In this document: piece by piece, positions 55,797-64,000 of the stretch
How the letters are laid out: each line of letters starts with the position of its first letter
Position numbering within the stretch: position 1 is the stretch's first letter
Source of the DNA: Helicostylum pulchrum
Taxonomy: Eukaryota > Mucoromycota > Mucoromycetes > Mucorales > Mucoraceae
Reading direction: 5' to 3'
Assembly (NCBI GenBank): GCA_025677825.1
Contig: JAIXMO010000019.1
Span: forward strand, 186,001-250,000
DNA length: 64,000 nt
Notes under the pieces: model-generated
Databases searched by the model: none
What the model was told of the DNA's origin: nothing
What the model saw: the letters and a program-made list of their open reading frames with translations, nothing else
Made by a program: the position numbers and the translations under genes

Positions 55797-57036
55797 ATGA
55801 CAACGTTCAATATTAACAATGACTTCACAGGCTTTATTATTCTACCTTATGAGGAATGTGATGGTGCCATTGTACACGTGTCATTTGAAAACGAAGTCGA
55901 GCTTGACTATTGGTTTGATAATGGCCCAAAGAAACATTGTAATTGGCTTAAGAAGGGAACTGTCAAGACCACCGAAGGTGTAATAGGCACGACTGCTGTT
56001 GCCCTCAGAGTTGCTTGGGTATGTGCTCACAATGGTAAGGCGCGCGTCAGCAACGCAAATAATGGACAGGATGAATCTTCCGTTGTTGCAAAAAAAAAAA
56101 AAGACTCGTCGTCAAGCCGTCTATCAAGTGTGGCTGTACTGTACGCCTTGTTAAAAGGGCACTTTTCGATGGGGCTATTTTGGTTATGTACACGTGGAAA
56201 TACTTGAATCACGATCCCAGTGATATAACTGAAGCCATAAAAGAAAGAATTGATCCTGAGGTTCTTCGCTGGATTGCAAAGCATGTAGAGGAGCACCGCA
56301 TGGACTGGAAATATATCAAGAATGTCCTTCGTTTGAACGAAAACAAGGTCGATGATGTAAGTAAGCTATTCGTTTTTACTATTGGCTAATAATACATCTA
56401 CATATAGATCGAGAATACATCAGTTCTTCCATACTCTATGCTTATCACGTATAAAGACGTTCAAAACGTAATTGCTAACAGTTTGAATAGGACTTCTCGC
56501 AAACATGCAAACGTTTACAGAAGTGTAGATCTTTGGATGGATTATCTTCGTGAAAAACAGCATTCTGCTGAATAAGTCCAGCATTCTGGTAAAGAAACTC
56601 CGTTCTTGATGACGAACAGGGAGTTTACCAATGTCATTGCTGACTGGCTTGAATGAGTAAAGGAAATAGCCACTATTCGCCCTAAAAGAATCATGATTGA
56701 TTGTAGTGCTACAGAAATCGGTGCAATCAAGCAAGTGTTTCGTAATGAAGTACCTATTTTGTTGTGCCATTGGCATACTAAGCGTGCATGGGGAAAGCAT
56801 ATCGAGACAGATGTAAATATATTTATTTTTGTGTTTTTTATATACATATTTGATGGTTTACGTGCGGTTTTACAACAAGAACAGTTACTACTGGACACCT
56901 TATCTGAGCCATGTCAACAAATCAAACAACCGCGATCATGCACTCCTTAAATCAGTGATTCAGGACGTTAAAATAATTACTTCAAAGATAGAAAAAACAA
57001 GACATCCTTACCAACATCCCCCAAGACAAAGAAGAT
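55797..57036 (+). pseudogene. MULE-type transposase, broken
   Basis: Begins at ATG 55797 (TTFNINNDFTGFIILPYEEC), passes a WVCAHNGKA segment and breaks at an A12 run (56089-56101). In the next frame RLVKRALFDGAILVMYTWKYLNHDP gives the zinc-binding end (a Y-x-W-x-x-LNH motif), followed by TEAIKERIDPEVLRWIAKHVEEH. An intron with donor near 56358 leads to IENTSVLPYSMLITYKDVQ. Two in-frame stops lie near 56572 and 56655. Then RIMIDCSATEIGAIKQVFRN and EVPILLCHWHTKRAWGKHI form the MULE catalytic core (D...C-x-W-H-x-x-RAW). The rest fades at about 57036. Confidence 0.65.
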
Positions 57037-57286
57037 AAGTATTTACTTTTTTTTTAATTAACTTTCCAAAGACTTAAAATTTTTCATTTTATAATAAAAA
57101 ACACCAAAAAATTAAACCCACAAAGTGACTTCAAAAAATAAGCTAAAATGAACACTTTGGAATAAATTAATACCATCTCTTTTTCTCTTTTTCTTTTTTT
57201 AACACATTTATATCATAATATCAACAGGTAAAAGATAAAATAATACAAGCATATATATTTCTACTCATTATTTCAAGTAGTAAATA

Positions 57287-57772
57287 ATGAAAAGAAAGAA
57301 AACCGCCCAACGTAGTCAGTACGGAGGGAATAAAACTCTTCACCCTATCTTCTCAAACCAAAGTAACAAACGAAAACTCCCAGAGGCTTCAGATGAACGT
57401 GTAAAGAAAAAGGCACGTACTGAAGAATTGTCTAACACGAACTGTGAACAGTACTTTCAACTTTCAATGGAAAAAAAGCTGGGTGAAATGATTGGAGCTG
57501 TTGCCAACAAAAACAGCAAGACAGAAGAAAAGCTTTTAAACGATTTAAAGATTAAACAATGCGCCGTAACGAAACTCCCTCAAAGTATAATCTCTGATGA
57601 TGCACTTATCGGGAACTGTGAAACTAAAATGATGCGTTCCTACATGGAGGCTAGAATAGGAAAAAGAAATCATCTAGAGTGGATTGACTATATGGAAAAA
57701 AATTCTGATGTTTCTCAAGTTTCCAAAATCCAGAAAAGAAAGAATATCGTAGAAACGTCTAAAAGCAAATAG
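57287..57772 (+). CDS. Hypothetical Lys-rich protein (161 aa), probably element-associated
   Basis: Single open frame with ATG at 57287. The N-terminus is basic with a probable nuclear localisation signal (KRKLPEASDERVKKKAR), followed by helices with QYFQLSMEKKLGEMIGAVAN and MMRSYMEARIGKRNHLEWIDYMEK. No known domain. It stands between MULE remnants and further broken frames, so it may itself be the 5' part of a broken gene; similar text (AETTSVLSKG) continues after the stop. Confidence 0.4.
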   Translation: MKRKKTAQRSQYGGNKTLHPIFSNQSNKRKLPEASDERVKKKARTEELSNTNCEQYFQLSMEKKLGEMIGAVANKNSKTEEKLLNDLKIKQCAVTKLPQSIISDDALIGNCETKMMRSYMEARIGKRNHLEWIDYMEKNSDVSQVSKIQKRKNIVETSKSK

Positions 57773-57829
57773 GCTGAGACAACATCTGTACTCAGCAAAG
57801 GTATGGAAGCACAGCATTGATCATTTTCC

Positions 57830-59076
57830 GTGTCCATGAAAAAAATCATTAGAGACGATATACCGTTGGAGATATTAAAGGAGATAAATAATAAGTTCTT
57901 TTTTTCAATGGAAAGTACCACGGATTACATGTTCTACTACTCTGGTCTGGTGAAGATGGCAATTTTACAATCAAGGACTTTCAATTTTTCTGATTCAAAT
58001 ATCGAAGAAAAGGGATCTAGTTTCGATCTTTCGAATTGATACCTATTGAATTTCGTCCTTTCATCAAAGATCAATATACGGTGGCACCGATCGAACATGA
58101 CATATTTAAAATACTAATTACGTGATGGTTACAAGCTGTTATTTTCTGATCAACACTTGAAAATTATACATAGCCACAACTTTGGTAGCCGCGGTCCCAC
58201 TACGCAGAGCCTACAATCTCATCCTGTGCAGAACTCTTTGTTCGAGGCTTTGGATTCGAATGATGTAAACCGGACTACAGCTACACATAATAAGGCCACT
58301 GGTACTGAGATGGATATAGCTCTAGATGCATATTTGGTGAACTTTAAAAATATGTGGGATAAAAACAAAATTATAAACTATCTGTTAGACAAAGTTTCAC
58401 TGGTTCTGCTTCGGACCCGCCTTTCTCCGGAAAGAGAAATGCAACGTAGACAAAAGATAAATGGAACTTAGCATCAGGCCTCCTATAGAGAAGAAGATAG
58501 GCAAAAACTATGCAAGGAATATATTGCGTGTTGAACAAAAGCAACTCATAAAATATCAAACAAAAGGCAAACTGGAAAGCGCAAGTAAAGCTCAAAAACG
58601 AGTTGTCAGTATCAGATGAAGCCACACAGTTATATTTGTCTGATGAAGAAAAATGTTTTTTAGACCTGCCAAAGGTTGTGAATACTTCTTCAAGCGAAAT
58701 TGACTTTGGTTGTGGTCACTTCCGAAAAAGGAACAGGTTAAGAAGAAGAAAATGAACCTCAGAAGGCAAAGAAATCGCTCATATTGAACAAGAATTGTCT
58801 ACAAGAAATCTACGTTCTGCAAGTACCTCTGTTAAAGACCTTCACGACAACGTTAATTTTCATTATGGTAAACGAACCGAGCTACGAAAGCTTTACAATA
58901 CCAAAAAGCTTCAATACCAAGACAGTCACCAAGAAATTCAAAAGCACAAGTTTTTACATAAACTTTGCAGAAAAGAAAGGAAAAGATTGTCAAAGGGAAA
59001 AGGTAATATCTTAAGTCTAATTAAAATGTTGAGAGCATACAGTAATGCCCTCTACATAGGCAAGAGTAAGAAATGA
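57830..59076 (+). pseudogene. Remnants of an unidentified multicopy gene
   Basis: A chain of plus-strand open pieces in changing frames: IIRDDIPLEILKEINNKFFF (57830 on), HSHNFGSRGPTTQSLQ to NRTTATHNKATGTEMDIALD and AYLVNFKNMWDKNKIINYLL (58157-58471), then CGHFRKRNRLRRRK, and STRNLRSASTSVKDLHDN followed by FHYGKRTELRKLY to the end at 59076. Stops and shifts separate them. The protein text looks real rather than random, and the overall look is of a decayed transposon-type gene. I could not assign a family, although a link to basic DNA-binding elements is possible. Confidence 0.4.
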
Positions 59077-59439
59077 ATGTCAATGTTCCGTTTCGTAGTA
59101 CTAACTGTGACCGCCTTTTTTAGGGAGCATTTTGCGTTTCTCGTAAGTGGCCCGGATACCAAGAGTACAATAATAATAAAAAAATAAAAACGAAATTTCG
59201 GTTCCACAAAAAAAAAAAAAAAAAAAATAGTAAAAAAAAATGGTGACGTACGCTTTTTTTTTTTTGTCAATCGCGATTCCCTTTAAAACACAATTTTTTA
59301 TAATTTTATATTTAACACCGTCTTTATTAGGAAAACAGTTTTTTTTTTTTTTCTAAAAATCAAAAAAAAAATAAAGGGTATAACACACAACAGATCGCGT
59401 CACCCCTTTGTATTAACTTACTTGTAACAGAAATTCAAA

Positions 59440-60000
59440 ATGAACTCGTTATCAAACCAACCACCTGGTGGCTTTAATAAAGAAAAGCTACAAGGTCTTG
59501 TACAGGTAAATAACAACAGATGAAAAAAAAACATCATCAACCCTAACACACACAATATCTTTTTTTTAAAAAAAAGCGCGTACGATTCCTTCAATCGCAA
59601 GGCGCTAAAGAAGACAACAATCCTGAATACGCTCAAATAATGAATTTCTTAAAAAACCTACAAAAGCAACAACAATCGCGTCCTAATGTCAATGCTACTG
59701 AACATTTGCCATCTATTGTAACATCGGTCCCACCTGCTCTACCATCAGCAGGTAATTTAATACATACAAATGTTTCTTTTTTTTTAATCCAATTTTTTTA
59801 AAAAAATCTCACTTTTTTTTTTAAAAAAAAAATAGACATGCCATCTGCCTTTTCTCAAGCTCAATTAGCTGCATTAAAGTACCAAATCCTCGCCTACAAA
59901 CTAATTTCCAAAAACTTAGTTTTACCACCCAATCTTCAACAAGCAGTTTTATCACCTAATTCCGCACCTTTAGATTCACCTAGTCAATTACCCGTGACAC

Positions 60001-60032
<32 letters not shown>

Positions 60033-63000
60033 GCCACTCCCTCCACCGTCGTCGTACCTCCCACCAACACCGACTCCACCAACACTACTACTATTACGAC
60101 TACTACACCTCCTTCATTAGAGCCTAAACCACAAGTTCAAAAGGTCATTTACAATGCTTACGCCTCCCCCTACGACCTTTTAAAAAAACCCATTAGTTCA
60201 TTCACGCATGCGTCTCGTCAACAGCGATTACTTATTCCTAGTATTACACCTAGCGGTGCGGACCCATACACCATCATCTCCGAACGAGAGCGTCGTATCC
60301 TAGGCCGTATTCAATACCGTATTAATCAACTAGAAAAATTACCGAGTAATTTAAACCAACAAAAAAACGTTAAACTAAAAGCCATTGTTGAATTAAAATC
60401 ATTACGTTTATTGGGTAAACAACGTCAAATGCGTCAAGAGATCATGAACGGTATGAACCGCTCGACAACACTTGCATCCTCTGCCGACAGATTAGCTTAC
60501 CGTCGTATGAAAAAGCAATCGTTACGTGAAGCCCGTATGACTGAAAAGATCGAACGTCAACAACGTACAGACCGTGAACACCGTGAAAAGCAAAAACATT
60601 TAGACTACTTACAAACTATCTGTGATCACGGTCGTGGTTTAACTCACTCTCAAATAACTCACAGACAACGTCAAAATAAATTAGGTAGAGCTGTGCTTCA
60701 GTACCATCAACATATTGAAAAGGAAGAGCAAAAGAGAGCTGAACGTATCTCCAAGGAACGTATTCGTGCTTTGAAGAATGATGATGAAGAAGCTTACATG
60801 AAATTAATTGATGAGGCCAAGGATACCCGTTTAACTCAACTTTTAAAACAAACTGGTTCCTTCTTGGATTCTTTAACAAAGGCTGTATTTGAGCAACAAA
60901 ATGATTCCATTTATAAACACGAGGCTAAACCTATTCAATTAGAGGATGATGATGACGATAATATGGCTGCTGATGATCCTGATTCAAAGAATGATTATTT
61001 CCAAGTCACACATCGTATTAAAGAAGAAGTATGTCAACCCGATATGTTGGTTGGTGGTAAATTAAAGGATTATCAAGTTAAGGGGTTGCAGTGGATGGTT
61101 TCTCTGTACAACAATCATTTGAATGGTATCTTGGCAGATGAGATGGGTTTAGGTAAAACTATTCAAACCATTAGTTTAATTACCTATATCATCGAAAGAA
61201 AGAGACAAAACGGGCCTTTCCTTATCATTGTTCCCTTGTCTACCCTCACCAATTGGACTCTGGAATTCGAAAAATGGGCTCCTTCGGTAAAGACAATTAT
61301 CTACAAGGGTCCACCCAACGCGCGTAAAGAACTTCAAAACGAGATCCGTTACAACGACTTCCAAGTACTCTTAACCACATTTGAATACATTATCAAGGAC
61401 CGACCTGTTCTCAGTAAGGTTAAATGGTTACACATGATTGTGGATGAAGGTCATCGTATGAAGAACACCAACTCCAAACTTACTATTGTTTTACGTCAAT
61501 ACTACCATACACGTTACAGATTGATTTTAACTGGTACCCCTCTTCAAAACAATTTACCCGAACTTTGGGCGTTATTAAATTTCGTGCTTCCCAAGATCTT
61601 TAAAAGTGTCAAGAGTTTTGAAGAATGGTTTAATACACCCTTTAATACGCAAGGTGTAGCAGACAAGATTGGATTAAATGAAGAAGAACAATTGTTGATT
61701 ATCAAGCGTCTTCATAAAGTGTTGAGACCCTTCTTGTTGCGTAGATTAAAGCGTGATGTTGAATCTGAATTGCCTGATAAAGTGGAACGTGTCATTCGAT
61801 GTAAATTATCTTCTTTACAAACTCACTTGTATACTCAAATGAAACGTAACGGTACATTGTATACTTCTGAAATTGTGAAAGGAAAGTCTGGTGTTAAGGG
61901 GTTAAACAATACCATTATGCAATTAAGAAAGATTTGTAACCATCCATTTGTATTTGAAGAAGTTGAATCTTTGGTGAACCCCAGCGGTATGTCCAACGAT
62001 TTATTGTACCGTACATCTGGCAAATTTGAATTATTGGATCGTATGTTACCAAAGCTTCAACAAACAGGCCATCGTGTCTTGATTTTCTTTCAAATGACAC
62101 AAGTTATGAGTATCATGGAAGATTTCCTAAACTATAAAGGATTTAGTTACTTACGATTAGACGGTTCAACCAAAGCAGATGACAGATCCGAACTCTTGCG
62201 ATTATTTAACGCACCTGAATCACCTTACTTTATCTTTTTATTATCTACACGTGCTGGTGGTCTTGGTTTAAATTTACAAACTGCAGATACGGTTATTATC
62301 TTTGATTCAGATTGGAACCCACATCAAGATTTACAAGCTCAAGATCGTGCACATCGTATCGGTCAAACCAAGGAGGTGCGTATCTTTAGATTGATTTCTA
62401 CAAACTCTGTGGAAGAATCCATCTTGGCAAGAGCTAATTTCAAATTGGATATTGATGGTAAAGTCATTCAAGCTGGTAAATTTGATAATCGTAGTACAGA
62501 AGAAGATCGTGAAGCATTTTTACGTTCTTTATTGGAAGACAAAGCAGATGAAGAAAATGAGGCTGAAGATGATGATATTGATGACGAGGAATTAAATGAA
62601 ATATTACAACGTAGTGAAACTGATATTCCTGTCTTCCATCGTATTGATGATGAACGTGAAGAACATGATTCACGTACTTGGCAAGCGATGGGTCGTCGTG
62701 GTAAACCAGAAAGATTAATCACAGAAGGTGAATTACCTTTAATTTACTTGCAAGATGATCCTATTGAGGAAGAGGAAGATGACCCGTTAGCCTTTGGACG
62801 TGGACAACGTGCAACAGGTTCAGTACGATACGATGATGGTTTAACTGAAGAACAATGGTTGACTGCTTTAGAAGATGAAGATATTGATTTAGATGAGTTA
62901 ATTGAAAAGAAGGAAAGAAGAAAACAAAAGAGAATGGCTAGAATGTTTGGCGAACCTGAACCTGCTGTTGTTGAAGAAACAAGACGTGCGGGTCGTCGTA

Positions 63001-63703
63001 GACGTGAAGAAAGTGTACCGGAAGATAATGCAAGTAAAAAGAGAGGAAGACCAAAGAAGGGTGAACCAGAGTCTAAGCGTAAGCGTGGAAAACCAGAAGC
63101 AGAACCAAGTAAACCAGATACAGTTCCTCCTAATGTAAGAGAGCATATGTCCAGAATATTTAAAGAATGTTACAAAGCAGTAGAAGAAGCGGTCGAAGAA
63201 GACGAAGAGTAAATATTGTATACGTGTTAAAATGAATCGTATAACTTATTATTTTTTATTATTATTAGGTCTTATCGTAGTAGAAGTGAATTGTTTATGG
63301 ATCTTGTTAGTAAACGTGATTACCCATTGTATTACACCATGATCAAAACACCGATATCAATGAACATGATCAAAAAGAGAATGAATTCAACTTATTATAG
63401 AACTATTGCTCACTTTAGAGATGATTTCCATCTTATGTTTAATAACGCAAGGACGTTTAACGAAGAAGGTTCATTTGTATACGAAGATGCTAACGAAATG
63501 CAGGTAAGCCCCCCCCCCCCCCCCTCCTTTTTTTTTGTGCTATATAAAATAAGAGTCATATTATAAATACACACGCTAAAAAAAACTTAAATATATAGAA
63601 AATATTTGATGCCAAGTTGGAGGAACTTTGTCCTGCTGGTGTACTTACTTTAACTAAACCTAATCCTAATCCAAACCAAAGAGGAGATTATCAAGAAAAT
63701 TAA
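59440..63703 (+). CDS. SNF2/STH1-type catalytic subunit of a SWI/SNF-RSC chromatin remodeller
   Basis: DNA-dependent ATPase that slides or ejects nucleosomes. Five exons (59440-59505, 59577-59751, 59836-63208, 63269-63503, 63599-63703), about 1317 residues. Order of domains: QLQ (FSQAQLAALKYQILAYKLI, about 85-120), a Thr-rich stretch from an ACT repeat, HSA region (about 230-340), SNF2 ATPase with ILADEMGLGKTIQT (about 513) and VDEGHRMKN (about 616), helicase C lobe with LLSTRAGGLGLNLQ and the RAHRIGQ motif (about 920), SnAC-like segment KLDIDGKVIQAGKFDNRST, an AT-hook-like KKRGRPKKG, and a bromodomain on exon 4 (FMDLVSKRDYPLYYTMIKTPIS, NNARTFNEEGS). The bromodomain only appears after splicing at 63208. 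Sth1 and Snf2 cannot be told apart here. Confidence 0.96.
60001..60033 (+). repeat. (ACT)n repeat coding poly-Thr in the SNF2 gene
   Basis: About ten ACT triplets in frame, encoding a Thr run in the disordered linker between QLQ and HSA domains. Confidence 0.85.
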
Positions 63704-63962
63704 ATAAAATAAAAAAAAAAGTCTTTATTAAGTAGTAATGACAATATCCGATGACAGATCATCACTTTTTTCACCTGTAAAAAAAGATCGACAAAAAAGA
63801 TCGACATTCATTGATTGGTTAACCTTACCCGGCCTAACCCCCCCCCTCCTTATAAATATATTTTTTTTTTTTTCGTTTTTTTTTTTCGTTTCCTTTCCTT
63901 TTCTTTTCTTTACTTTTTTTTTCTTTCTAACACGCACACTCGCATATATACATATACAAAGC
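63704..63962. promoter_or_regulatory. Promoter region of the last, incomplete gene
   Basis: Pyrimidine-rich tract (T-runs and TTTCC repeats, 63861-63922), a C9 run near 63838 and a direct repeat AAAAAGATCGACA at 63780-63792 and 63795-63805, leading to the ATG at 63963. Confidence 0.4.
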
Positions 63963-64000
63963 ATGTCTTCATTACCATCACCACCACCTTCACCACTTGA
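63963..64000 (+). CDS. Start of a gene cut by the window end
   Basis: An ATG at 63963 preceded by a strong polypyrimidine promoter tract opens MSSLPSPPPSPL, a Ser/Pro-rich start. Only 12 codons are visible, so nothing can be said about function. Confidence 0.4.
   Translation, partial: MSSLPSPPPSPL

Noticed and set aside
57830..59076. Possible Fanzor/TnpB-like nuclease remnant (CGHFRKRNRLRRRK, KRTELRKLY)
   Set aside because: The Cys-His and basic stretches are suggestive, but no RuvC motif or proper zinc ribbon could be found in any frame, so no family is claimed.

Overview
This window is nuclear DNA of a filamentous fungus, most likely an early-diverging one of the Mucorales (Mucoromycota). 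The grounds are AT-rich intergenic DNA full of long homopolymers, short introns (about 50-150 bp, GTAAG/TAG borders) in most genes, a secreted RNase T2 very close to the Rhizopus enzyme RNase Rh, and remnants of multicopy gene families and transposons typical of Mucorales. I cannot name the species. All exon joins below were made by eye from GT/AG borders, reading frame and family similarity.

Layout. 1-2.7 kb: a decayed Tc1-like transposon beside a fragment resembling an Arf-GEF PH domain. 3.2-5.3 kb: an F-box protein gene with a one-base break. 6.2-22.6 kb: a dense housekeeping block with PRMT3, the DNA polymerase alpha B subunit, a LAMTOR1-like Ragulator subunit, an FCP1/SCP-type phosphatase, a START-domain protein, a Bud14/Tea4-like SH3 polarity protein, two small unknowns, checkpoint clamp loader Rad17, an ER J-protein and mitochondrial ribosomal protein bL33m. 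24.0-28.0 kb: a roughly 4-kb element with inverted ends. 29.0-41.7 kb: a second housekeeping block with S-adenosylhomocysteine hydrolase, a UDP-glycosyltransferase, an SDR, ribosomal protein S18, mitochondrial mS38, a GH47 mannosidase, a small membrane protein, RNase T2 and a zinc-finger/membrane protein. 42.2-53.0 kb: a sparse region whose only intact genes are six tiny intronless genes, all on the minus strand, each encoding little more than one WWE-like domain. 54.9-59.1 kb: a transposon graveyard containing MULE-type remnants. 59.4-63.7 kb: the SNF2/STH1-type remodeller ATPase. A further gene begins at 63963 and runs off the end.

The most interesting features are the array of six stand-alone WWE-like mini-proteins (WWE domains elsewhere bind ADP-ribose units, usually as parts of larger E3 ligases or PARPs) and the TA-flanked, inverted-repeat element at 24009-28015, which carries a decayed HTH transposase and a lineage-specific cargo gene. 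Smaller curiosities are an exon consisting only of the start codon (S18), 14-17 nt microexons, T(n)A(n) palindromes just before several splice acceptors, MCB (ACGCGT) sites at two S-phase genes, and three single-base homopolymer breaks in otherwise sound reading frames.

No tRNA, rRNA or CRISPR was seen.
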